Source of the DNA: Candidatus Paenalcaligenes intestinipullorum
GTDB lineage: Bacteria > Pseudomonadota > Gammaproteobacteria > Burkholderiales > Burkholderiaceae_B
Direction: 5' to 3'
DNA length: 5,644 nucleotides
NCBI GenBank assembly: GCA_019120675.1
Contig: DWUQ01000165.1
Location: 1 to 5,644 of the forward strand
Within the stretch, counting starts at the first letter, position 1; each line of letters starts with the position of its first letter. The translations under genes were made by a program, and so were the position numbers. The notes beneath the pieces were generated by a model. It was not told the origin of the DNA. It ran no database searches and saw only the letters and a program-made list of their open reading frames with translations. Of the stretch, positions 1 through 5,544 are shown in pieces.

Positions 1-537
1 CCCGCCATTGATGCCTTGCATCAATTAGGATTAAAAGTGGCCATGATTACGGGCGACCACCAAACCACCGCTCAGGCCATTGCCCAGCAGCTCGGGATTG
101 ATACGGTGATTGCGGAAGTTCTGCCCGATGCCAAGGTGACTGCTGTGCAGCAGTTGCAGCAGCAGTATGGCCACGTTGCCTTTGTAGGAGATGGAATTAA
201 CGATGCGCCCGCCTTGGCAACCGCGGAGGTGGGCATGGCAATTGGCACGGGTACGGATATTGCGATTGAGGCGGCCGATGTGGTGCTGATGTCGGGCAGC
301 CTAGAAGGGGTGCCAACAGCCTTGGCCTTATCCAAAGAGACCCTTAAAAACATCCATCAAAATCTATTTTGGGCCTTTGCCTACAACATCGCACTTATCC
401 CGTTGGCCGCTGGGTTGTGGTATCCCGTAGCGGGAATCTTGTTGTCGCCTATTTTTGCCGCTGCCGCGATGGCACTCTCCAGTGTGTTTGTGGTCACTAA
501 CGCGCTTCGATTGCGTCGATTTCGCTTAAGCCATTAG
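1..537 (+). CDS. copA: Cu(+)-exporting P1B-type ATPase, C-terminal part (5' truncated by window)
   Basis: This is the last 178 codons of a heavy-metal P-type ATPase, open from base 1, so the true start lies outside the window. The enzyme uses ATP hydrolysis to move Cu(I) from the cytoplasm across the inner membrane. Visible in order are the P-domain TGDH motif (residues 18-21 of the fragment), the Mg-binding hinge GDGINDAPAL (63-72), the conserved MAIGTGTDIAIEAADV stretch (79-94), and the last two membrane helices. These carry a YN pair (128-129) and the MxxSS motif (157-161). YN plus MxxxS are the transmembrane Cu(I) ligands known from CopA, which separates it from Zn/Cd exporters. The metal-binding domains, the CPC motif and DKTG lie upstream of the window. 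The gene ends in an arginine-rich tail. It is followed on the same strand by a copper sensor gene, which supports copper as substrate. CopA is near certain; I cannot judge the missing two-thirds. Confidence 0.94.
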   Translation, partial: PAIDALHQLGLKVAMITGDHQTTAQAIAQQLGIDTVIAEVLPDAKVTAVQQLQQQYGHVAFVGDGINDAPALATAEVGMAIGTGTDIAIEAADVVLMSGSLEGVPTALALSKETLKNIHQNLFWAFAYNIALIPLAAGLWYPVAGILLSPIFAAAAMALSSVFVVTNALRLRRFRLSH

Positions 538-559
538 CGCTAAGTCATGCTCAGCACGA

Positions 560-590
560 TTGCCTTGCGTCATCCTAAGGGTTGTACTAA
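560..590 (+). promoter_or_regulatory. Tentative MerR-type promoter/operator between copA and cueR
   Basis: A -35-like TTGCCT (560-565) is separated by 19 bases from TACTAA (585-590). A CCTT...AAGG dyad (563-566 and 577-580) sits inside the spacer. CueR-controlled promoters are known for a 19-base spacer with a CCTTCC/GGAAGG-type dyad, so the layout is suggestive. The half-sites are short, the gap between them is one base shorter than in the E. coli copA promoter as I recall it, and the -10 matches the consensus at only three positions. If real, it would let cueR be autoregulated. It may equally be chance. Confidence 0.25.
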
Positions 591-610
591 TTTAGTTGGT
601 ACAACCCTTA
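576..610 (+). terminator. Perfect 12-bp inverted repeat after copA (possible weak terminator or operator)
   Basis: The arms TAAGGGTTGTAC (576-587) and GTACAACCCTTA (599-610) are perfectly complementary around an 11-base AT-rich loop. They are followed by TTATTAATT rather than a clean T run. As RNA it would form a stable hairpin 38 bases after the copA stop codon, fitting a weak terminator or attenuator, or a stability element at the end of the copA message. Total length and spacing do not match a CueR operator. Because cueR starts only 20 bases further on, full termination here would leave cueR little room for a promoter, so partial read-through seems more likely. Confidence 0.45.
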
Positions 611-630
611 TTAATTGACCCTATATAACG

Positions 631-1020
631 ATGAATATTAGCCAAGCCGCTATTCAGACTGGCGTTAGCGCCAAGATGATTCGCTATTACGAAGAAGTCG
701 GCCTGTTGCCGGATTTATCACGCACTGCAGCTGGCTACCGTCAGTTTCAACAGCGCGATCTCGAACGCTTGCACTTTATCCGTCGCGCACGCGATCTGGC
801 TTTTTCTATCGTCGAGATTCAGGAGCTGCTCAGCCTTTGGGATGATAGTGATCGCAAAAGTGCCGATGTTAAGTACTTGGCACAGCAGCATATCAACCGT
901 TTACAAAGCAAGATCTCGGCCATGCAAAGTATGGTCGATACTCTGCAGCAGTTTAGTGACGCGTGTGCGGGGGATGATCGTTCGGAGTGTCCGATTCTTG
1001 GTGGGTTGGGGAGGAACTAA
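631..1020 (+). CDS. cueR: Cu(I)-responsive MerR-family transcriptional activator CueR
   Basis: This 129-residue protein matches the usual CueR length. The N-terminal winged helix-turn-helix begins NISQAAIQTGVSAKMIRYYEE (residues 2-22), with the MerR signature RYYEEVGLL and GYR (35-37). A long dimerisation helix runs over roughly 78-110. The C-terminal metal loop reads CAGDDRSECPIL, placing Cys112 and Cys120 exactly where E. coli CueR binds Cu(I) in a linear two-thiolate site. Ser77 is also present, the residue known to favour monovalent over divalent metals. The protein should bind copper-response promoters as a dimer and activate them by untwisting a long spacer when Cu(I), Ag(I) or Au(I) is bound. 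It follows copA by 93 bases on the same strand. The start is chosen because it gives the canonical N-terminus, but no Shine-Dalgarno sequence is evident before it (the upstream bases are CTATATAACG), so translation may be weak or coupled to upstream transcription. Confidence 0.95.
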   Translation: MNISQAAIQTGVSAKMIRYYEEVGLLPDLSRTAAGYRQFQQRDLERLHFIRRARDLAFSIVEIQELLSLWDDSDRKSADVKYLAQQHINRLQSKISAMQSMVDTLQQFSDACAGDDRSECPILGGLGRN

Positions 1021-1416
1021 TTTCTAAGATAGGTTTTCTATAGGAAACACCGGCAGCCAAACCAAAAAGCAGGCTGTTCAAAACTCTCGTGAGTCTTAAC
1101 GCACCGCCCCGTCGCACAGATAGTCAGTAATCGGAGTGCGCTGAAAAGCCCACAATTTAGAGCGAGCGCAGATCGCACGGACACGCGAAGATTCTGGTGG
1201 ATGAATTAAGTGCAAAAGTGTGTCACTATTTGCTTAGTAATCTATTTTTTCGAGACGTAATTAGTCTTTTTTTAAGATTTAGCCTCATTCTGGTCGGGTT
1301 GTTAGACTCACCCAGTGACGATTCGGTAGCGCAGTATGGCCAGGGTGGGTGTTGTGTGAAAAGCGCTTTAACCGTCGAGAAAATAGAGTGGTCATTATTC
1401 CCAAGGAGGCTTAGTT
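1021..1416. other. 396-base gene-free stretch between cueR and gabD
   Basis: No convincing protein or known RNA gene is seen. A plus-strand open frame begins at 1197 and runs into gabD out of frame, but it is not protein-like. Small structures visible are a 16-base palindrome with one mismatched pair (GTTTTCTATAGGAAAC, 1033-1048), a short ACTC/GAGT hairpin (1083-1094), a CGCAC/GTGCG pair (1113-1117 and 1136-1140), and an AGAC/GTCT mini-hairpin before seven T's (1253-1273). There is also an AT-rich patch (1200-1280), a CACCCA/TGGGTG inverted repeat (1309-1314 and 1346-1351), and a perfect AAAGCGCTTT palindrome (1360-1369). The last two sit where a regulator of gabD could bind. I see no clear sigma-70 or sigma-54 promoter and no strong terminator for cueR. 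Confidence 0.6.
1403..1409 (+). promoter_or_regulatory. Strong ribosome binding site of gabD
   Basis: AAGGAGG is a full Shine-Dalgarno match seven bases before the ATG at 1417. It fixes the gabD start and predicts high translation. It stands out from the other genes here, whose ribosome binding sites are weaker or not visible. Confidence 0.9.
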
Positions 1417-2868
1417 ATGCTGCAACTGCAACGACCCGATTTATTTCAAGAGCGCGCTTACATCAATGGCGATTGGGTGGGCCAAGCCACCACAGAGCGC
1501 ATCCAAGTGGTGAACCCTGCCACTCAAGAGCCAATCGGAAGTGTTCCCAAGCTGGGCGCACAAGAAACCGCTCAAGCCATCGAGGCCGCGCAGCATGCCT
1601 TTAACTCGTGGCGTCATACCACTGCCACGGAGCGTGCCGCCTTATTACGTAAGTGGTTCGAATTACTGCTGCAACACAAAGACGATTTAGCCGCCATCCT
1701 AACTGCCGAGCAAGGCAAAACTTTGGCGGAGTCCGCTGGTGAAGTGCAATATGGAGCCGCCTATTTTGAGTGGTTCAGCGAAGAAGCCAAGCGGATTTAT
1801 GGCCAAACTATTCCAGGCCCCGCCCATAATAAGCGTATCGTGGTGCAACGCGAACCGATTGGCGTATGTGTGGCCATCACCCCGTGGAACTTCCCCTCCT
1901 CAATGATCGCCCGCAAGGTCGGAGCGGCGCTGGCTGCCGGTTGCACCATTGTGGTCAAGCCTGCATCCCAAACGCCTTTTTCAGCGTTGGCTTTAGCGGT
2001 GCTTGCGGAAGAAGCGGGCATTCCCAAAGGGGTGTTTTCGGTTGTCACAGGTGACGCTTCCAGCATTGGTGGCGAAATGACCAGCAACGAGCAGGTACGA
2101 AAACTGAGCTTTACCGGCTCGACCGCAGTCGGTCGCAAGCTAATGGAACAATCCGCACCGCAGCTCAAAAAGCTCTCCATGGAGCTTGGTGGCAATGCCC
2201 CCTTTATCGTGTTTGAAGACGCCGATTTGGATGCCGCCGTAGAAGGCGCTTTAGCCAGTAAATTCCGCAATAGTGGGCAAACGTGTGTGTGTGCCAATCG
2301 GATTTATGTCCACGATGCGGTGTACGATCGTTTTAGCCAAAAATTGCTTGACGCAGTCAGCAAATTAAAAATCGGTGCAGGCACCGACCAAGATGTGGAT
2401 TTAGGGCCGCTCATCGATCGAGCTGCTGTTGATAAAGTCGACGAACTCATCCAAGACGCTTTGGCCAAAGGTGCCACACTGCTGGCAGGGGGCAAACAGC
2501 AACAAACCGGTACCTTGCTGTATCCACCCACCGTGTTGGGGGATATGACCGCCGACATGCGCATTGCCCAAGAGGAAATCTTTGGGCCGGTCGCGCCTTT
2601 ATTCCGTTTTAAGACCGAAGACGAAGTCATCCAAGCTGCCAACAATACAGAGTTTGGCCTTGCTTCGTATTTTTATACCCAAGATTTAGGTCGCGCCAAT
2701 CGCGTTGCCGAAGCCTTAGAGTACGGTATGGTGGGCATCAACTCAGGCATGATTTCCAACCCCTCTGCACCGTTTGGAGGCGTGAAGCAATCGGGCTTTG
2801 GGCGTGAAGGCTCGAGTTTTGGGATTGAGGATTACACTGTCTTAAAGTACAGTCTGACAGCGTTTTAA
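1417..2868 (+). CDS. gabD: NAD(P)-dependent succinate-semialdehyde dehydrogenase
   Basis: The 483-residue protein is an aldehyde dehydrogenase closely resembling E. coli GabD along its whole length. It oxidises succinate semialdehyde to succinate, the last step of 4-aminobutyrate degradation, in the cytoplasm. Visible landmarks are TPWNFP (155-160) and KPASQTPFSALALA (181-194) of the cofactor fold, FTGSTAVG (232-239), the general base Glu256 in MELGGN, and the nucleophile Cys290 in FRNSGQTCVCANR. EEIFGP (386-391) and PFGGVKQSG (452-460) follow. The RKLSFTGST and GALASKFRN stretches are typical of the GabD subgroup. Cys292, two residues from the nucleophile, is the partner used in the redox switch of human SSADH; whether it works that way here is unknown. 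The start has an excellent ribosome binding site. The stop is 24 bases from the next gene, suggesting a shared transcript. No transaminase or GABA permease gene is in view, so related semialdehydes remain possible substrates. Confidence 0.93.
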   Translation: MLQLQRPDLFQERAYINGDWVGQATTERIQVVNPATQEPIGSVPKLGAQETAQAIEAAQHAFNSWRHTTATERAALLRKWFELLLQHKDDLAAILTAEQGKTLAESAGEVQYGAAYFEWFSEEAKRIYGQTIPGPAHNKRIVVQREPIGVCVAITPWNFPSSMIARKVGAALAAGCTIVVKPASQTPFSALALAVLAEEAGIPKGVFSVVTGDASSIGGEMTSNEQVRKLSFTGSTAVGRKLMEQSAPQLKKLSMELGGNAPFIVFEDADLDAAVEGALASKFRNSGQTCVCANRIYVHDAVYDRFSQKLLDAVSKLKIGAGTDQDVDLGPLIDRAAVDKVDELIQDALAKGATLLAGGKQQQTGTLLYPPTVLGDMTADMRIAQEEIFGPVAPLFRFKTEDEVIQAANNTEFGLASYFYTQDLGRANRVAEALEYGMVGINSGMISNPSAPFGGVKQSGFGREGSSFGIEDYTVLKYSLTAF

Positions 2869-2892
2869 GATCACAAACCTATTGGAGCTCCC

Positions 2893-3444
2893 ATGAAGGC
2901 AACCCCTCCCGCTGCGGCACAGCAGCTGCTTGATTTCTGGCAGGACCACGACGCATGGTGGTTCGAGAAAAATGACCGTTTTGACCAGACCTTTCGCGAG
3001 CGTTTTCATGCGTTGCATTGGCAAGCGGCACGTCGTGAGCTGGAGGGGTGGCTGGAAACGGAGGAGGGGGCGCTTGCCCTAGTGCTGTTATTGGACCAAT
3101 ACCCACGCAATAGCTTTCGTGATACAGGGCATATGTTTGCCACCGATGGCTTAGCTCGCCACTACGCTCGCATACTGACACAGCGCCAAGGAGACTTAGC
3201 GTTGCCCCAAGCCTTGCGGGTGTTTTGTTATTTACCGTTTACTCATCACGAAAACTTAGAGGATCAGCACTTAGCAGTCGAGCTCAATGAGCGCGGCGAT
3301 ACGGGAGAGGGCTTATATTTTGCGCGGCATCACCGCGATATTATTCAACGCTTTGGTCGCTTTCCCCATCGTAATCGCGTGTTAGGGCGTGAAAGCAGCC
3401 CTCAGGAGCTCGCTTTTTTAGCGGATGGGGGCTTTCAGGGTTAG
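2893..3444 (+). CDS. DUF924 family protein of unknown function
   Basis: This 183-residue protein has the hallmarks of the DUF924 family (TPR-like helical fold), whose usual length is about 180-200. It opens with a LLDFW motif (12-16), followed by a WWF segment (22-24). The core motif LLLDQYPRNSFRDT (65-78) precedes MFATD (81-85). YLPFTHHENLEDQ (113-125) comes next, and the C-terminal block is RHHRDIIQRFGRFPHRNRVL (145-164) with GRESSPQELAFL after it. The recurring His, Arg, Asp and Glu residues in these blocks are the family's most conserved positions and may form a binding or active site, but I know of no established biochemical role. There is no signal peptide or membrane segment, so it should be cytoplasmic. 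A GGAG ribosome binding site lies five bases before the start, 24 bases after gabD, so co-transcription is likely. Family assignment is firm; function is open. Confidence 0.88.
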   Translation: MKATPPAAAQQLLDFWQDHDAWWFEKNDRFDQTFRERFHALHWQAARRELEGWLETEEGALALVLLLDQYPRNSFRDTGHMFATDGLARHYARILTQRQGDLALPQALRVFCYLPFTHHENLEDQHLAVELNERGDTGEGLYFARHHRDIIQRFGRFPHRNRVLGRESSPQELAFLADGGFQG

Positions 3445-3508
3445 CTTCGTTTACTTGACCTTGCCATGCTCGCCCATAAGGTGCTTGTGGAGCAGATTTG
3501 TTTTAGAC

Positions 3509-3538
3509 AAAGAAAAACCCCTTGCATAACAAGGGGTT
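3509..3538 (-). terminator. Intrinsic terminator of ssrA
   Basis: Read on the minus strand, a perfect 9-bp stem AACCCCTTG / CAAGGGGTT with a five-base TTATG loop is followed by a T-rich tail (TTTCTTTGT). It lies 12 bases past the mature tmRNA 3' end. On the plus strand the same hairpin has no T run after it, so it should not efficiently stop transcripts arriving from the gabD/DUF924 side. Confidence 0.9.
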
Positions 3539-3791
3539 ATCTAAGAGTTTGGTGGAGCCGGGGGGAATTGAACCCCCGTCCGCAAGCCCTCCACAGGCAG
3601 TTCTACATGTTTAGTCGGAATATTTTAAAATTTAGCCTCGGACCATGCCTGCCGACAGGCCATTCCTTGGCGATCCACTTAAATTTAGAGCTTAGCTGAG
3701 TGGCCCAACTAAACTCGATTCTTTGTAGATGACGCTACTGTTGGTTTCCCAACCTAACCCAAAGAAAAATTAGTGTAGCGGCTCGGCTGAC

Positions 3792-3824
3792 TTAAGCAGC
3801 TAGAGCGAAACGCTCGTCGTTGGC
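3792..3824 (-). other. tmRNA tag reading frame, ANDERFALAA-stop
   Basis: Ten codons from the resume codon GCC (3824-3822) to TAA (3794-3792) read A-N-D-E-R-F-A-L-A-A. The first alanine is supplied by the charged tmRNA itself, so the peptide added is A plus this decapeptide. The ALAA end is the ClpX recognition element. The AND start contributes to SspB binding in gammaproteobacteria. The bases before the resume codon (ACTATAAAC) are A-rich, as expected for setting the resume point. Confidence 0.95.
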
Positions 3825-3837
3825 GTTTATAGTGTTT

Positions 3838-3867
3838 CCAGTGGATTTACGAGCTTACTGGTGCTCG
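3838..3867 (-). other. tmRNA pseudoknot PK1
   Basis: On the minus strand, CGAGC (3867-3863) pairs with GCTCG (3854-3850). CCAGT inside that loop (3861-3857) pairs with ACTGG (3842-3838), giving a textbook H-type pseudoknot. It ends 13 bases before the resume codon, where PK1 lies in all well-studied tmRNAs, and it supports the placement of the tag frame. Confidence 0.85.
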
Positions 3868-3935
3868 ACATGCCCTGTCCCGCTTTGTGACCCACGTCGA
3901 AGCCAAGTCGGCCCCATGTGCAAAGCAATGATTTT

Positions 3936-3964
3936 ATTATACGCGAAAAGCCCGGTTTTTAAAA
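3936..3964 (-). promoter_or_regulatory. Promoter of ssrA
   Basis: A perfect -10 box TATAAT lies on the minus strand at 3941-3936, 20 bases upstream of the mature tmRNA 5' end. With a 17-base spacer the -35 would be TTTTAA (3964-3959), a poor match, so the strength depends on the -10 and perhaps other contacts. Initiation about seven bases after the -10 would give a short leader for RNase P to remove, as known for pre-tmRNA. Confidence 0.7.
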
Positions 3965-4039
3965 GTAATGGTGCTTCGAACACGCAACAGCAGTCTTGTT
4001 GAGGCCCCAAAACTAAAGGTCGATTTGCTCAAGGTGCAA

Positions 4040-4048
4040 TGCTATAGT
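4040..4048 (+). promoter_or_regulatory. Extended -10 promoter of sstT
   Basis: TGCTATAGT is an extended -10 element (TG, one base, then TATAGT, five of six consensus matches). No good -35 lies at 17 bases, which is typical of extended -10 promoters. Transcription would start near 4055 and leave a leader of about 50 bases. The element is about 100 bases from the divergent ssrA promoter. Confidence 0.55.
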
Positions 4049-4106
4049 GATGCGATTTAAACATCTAGGCCACAACACTTACAAAAAGTAGGGTGGGGTA
4101 TACGGT

Positions 4107-5315
4107 ATGGCAACACAAAACTCTTCTTGGCTGAGCTTTTTTATGCGCGGCAGTCTCGTTAAACAAATTATTATCGGCATGCTGCTGGGTGGGGTTTTAG
4201 CTTGGCTGTCCCCCGAATTAGGCACGCAGGTGGGTTTTTTGGGTGACTTATTTGTCTCCGCCTTAAAATCCGTCGCGCCCGTGTTGGTGTTTATTTTAGT
4301 AATGAGCGCGGTAGCCGGGCACACCCAAGGCCAGAAAACGGGTATGTCGCGGGTGGTCGCGTTGTACTTTACCGCCACCTTTGCAGCCGCTTTGCTGGCC
4401 GTGGTGGCAAGCTTTTTATTTCAGGTGCAAATACCCTTAAGCCTGACCGAAGACGTCGCCCAAGCGCCTCGCTCCGTTCTAGAAGTCTTATACACCTTAA
4501 TTTTAGGGGTGGTGGATAACCCTGTTTCTGCCTTAGCCAGAGCCAATTACTTAGCCATTTTAGCGTGGGCGATTCTGTTGGGAGTGTCGTTACGTGCAGC
4601 CGCACCGACGACAAAACAAGCCTTAGTGGATTTAAGTGCGGCCGTAAGCTTTGTGGTGCGAGTGGTGATTCGTCTTGCGCCCATTGGTATTTTTGGCATT
4701 GTGGCCGACACCGTTGCCAGCCAGGGCTTAGCCGGCTTGGCGCCGTATGCACAGGTGCTGGGGCTATTGTTGGCGTGTATGGTGATTGCTGCTTTGGTGG
4801 TGAACCCCATCATTGTGTACAGCCAAATCAAGCGTAACCCCTATCCTTTGGTGTTTACCTGCTTGCGCGAGAGTGGCATTACCGCCTTTTTTACGCGTAG
4901 TTCTGCAGCCAATATTCCAGTTAACTTGGCCTTGGCGAAAAAGCTCAAGCTCAACGAGGATATGTATTCCATTTCCATTCCACTAGGCGCCACTATTAAT
5001 ATGGGGGGCGCTGCCATTACCATCTCGGTACTGACGCTTTCGGCGGTGCATACTTTGGGCTTGGATGTGAGCTTTGGCTCGGCCTTGTTGCTGTGCTTTG
5101 TGGCCGCTGTGTGTGCGTGTGGGGCTTCAGGGGTGGCGGGTGGTTCGCTGTTATTGATCCCTTTGGCGTGTAGTCTTTTTCAAATTCCCAACGAGATCGC
5201 TGCCCAAGTGGTGGCCGCTGGCTTATTGATTAGCGTGCTCCAAGACTCTGCGGAAACCGCGCTAAACTCATCAACCGACGTACTCTTTACCGCTGCAGCC
5301 AGTGAGCGATTATAA
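4107..5315 (+). CDS. sstT: Na+/serine-threonine symporter
   Basis: The 402-residue inner-membrane protein belongs to the dicarboxylate/amino acid:cation symporter (GltPh/EAAT-like) family and matches E. coli SstT throughout. It imports serine and threonine driven by Na+. The N-terminus GSLVKQIIIGMLLGG (15-29) is followed by hydrophobic helices. The hairpin-1 motif is TRSSAANIPVN (263-273) and the TM7 unwound motif is GATINMGGAA (294-303). Hairpin 2 is CGASGVAGGSLLLIPLA (338-354), and the TM8 substrate-site motif QDSAETALNSSTDV spans 379-392. By alignment, Asp380, Thr384 and Asn387 correspond to substrate-contacting residues in GltPh. The GltPh arginine that grips acidic side chains is replaced by Glu383, which fits a neutral substrate. 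The protein is about 12 residues shorter than E. coli SstT at its C-terminus. The start fits the family N-terminus and has a G-rich, imperfect ribosome binding site (GGTGGGG, eight bases upstream). It is a single-gene unit with its own promoter and terminator. Confidence 0.95.
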   Translation: MATQNSSWLSFFMRGSLVKQIIIGMLLGGVLAWLSPELGTQVGFLGDLFVSALKSVAPVLVFILVMSAVAGHTQGQKTGMSRVVALYFTATFAAALLAVVASFLFQVQIPLSLTEDVAQAPRSVLEVLYTLILGVVDNPVSALARANYLAILAWAILLGVSLRAAAPTTKQALVDLSAAVSFVVRVVIRLAPIGIFGIVADTVASQGLAGLAPYAQVLGLLLACMVIAALVVNPIIVYSQIKRNPYPLVFTCLRESGITAFFTRSSAANIPVNLALAKKLKLNEDMYSISIPLGATINMGGAAITISVLTLSAVHTLGLDVSFGSALLLCFVAAVCACGASGVAGGSLLLIPLACSLFQIPNEIAAQVVAAGLLISVLQDSAETALNSSTDVLFTAAASERL

Positions 5316-5362
5316 ATTTACTTTTTATGCTTGATGGTTATATTTGATGCCTGATGGCATTT

Positions 5363-5398
5363 AAAAAGGGTTCTGAATGAATTCAGAGCCCTTTTTTT
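5363..5398 (+). terminator. Strong, probably bidirectional intrinsic terminator after sstT
   Basis: GGGTTCTGAAT (5368-5378) pairs with ATTCAGAGCCC (5381-5391) with one G-U, and the flanking A5 and T7 extend the stem. The realistic loop is six to eight bases. Seven T's follow on the plus strand, and five follow on the minus strand. It ends sstT and can also end the convergent gene that enters from the right. Confidence 0.93.
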
Positions 5399-5544
5399 AT
5401 TGGGCGTTAGTGTAGATGTCGAGAGTTGAGATCAGGGAGCAGCAAGACGCTGTATGGTTGGGGTGCTATGATCCATCGTATGTAATCAACTGGCCATCCC
5501 CCGTTAATGGCGCAGAGCCAGCACTTCACATACGGATTCCTACA

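Larger units (their letters stand above)
3550..3915 (-). ncRNA. ssrA: Transfer-messenger RNA (tmRNA), one-piece
   Basis: On the minus strand this 366-base gene starts GGGGCCGAC and ends CGGCTCCACCA with an encoded CCA. The ends pair as a 7-bp acceptor stem (GGGGCCG with CGGCTCC, one G-U). A T-arm with a GGGGG/CCCCC stem and a TTCAATT loop precedes the acceptor strand. An internal reading frame encodes the tag ANDERFALAA plus stop, just after a clear H-type pseudoknot. With its partner SmpB, tmRNA enters stalled ribosomes, is charged with alanine, swaps the broken message for its own tag frame, and marks the product for ClpXP and other proteases. Length is close to the 363 bases of E. coli tmRNA. 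Both tRNA-like halves lie in one uninterrupted gene, so it is not the permuted two-piece type known from some bacteria. It is divergent from sstT and convergent with the gabD/DUF924 unit. No smpB is in the window. Confidence 0.97.

Noticed and set aside
1253..1273. AGAC/GTCT mini-hairpin followed by seven T's as a cueR terminator
   Set aside because: A four-base-pair stem with a seven-base loop is too weak, and it is more than 230 bases after the cueR stop.
1197..1604. Plus-strand open frame of 135 codons beginning before gabD
   Set aside because: It overlaps the first 188 bases of gabD in another frame, has no good ribosome binding site, and its composition is not protein-like; gabD from 1417 is far better supported.
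1797..2645. Minus-strand open frames inside gabD (1797-2297, 2304-2645)
   Set aside because: They are shadows of the strongly conserved plus-strand gene and have no recognisable protein features.
3550..3580. ssrA 3' end as an integrated-element attachment site
   Set aside because: tmRNA genes are common integration targets, but there is no integrase, no second copy of the 3' end, and ordinary housekeeping genes lie on both sides.
3466..4002. Short plus-strand open frames across the ssrA region (3466-3699 and 3820-4002)
   Set aside because: They are antisense to tmRNA. The SRGELNPRPQ-type peptide is the usual spurious translation of the opposite strand of a tRNA-like 3' end.
4369..4837. Open frames on both strands overlapping sstT
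   Set aside because: SstT is conserved along its whole length in its own frame; these have no motifs or ribosome binding sites.
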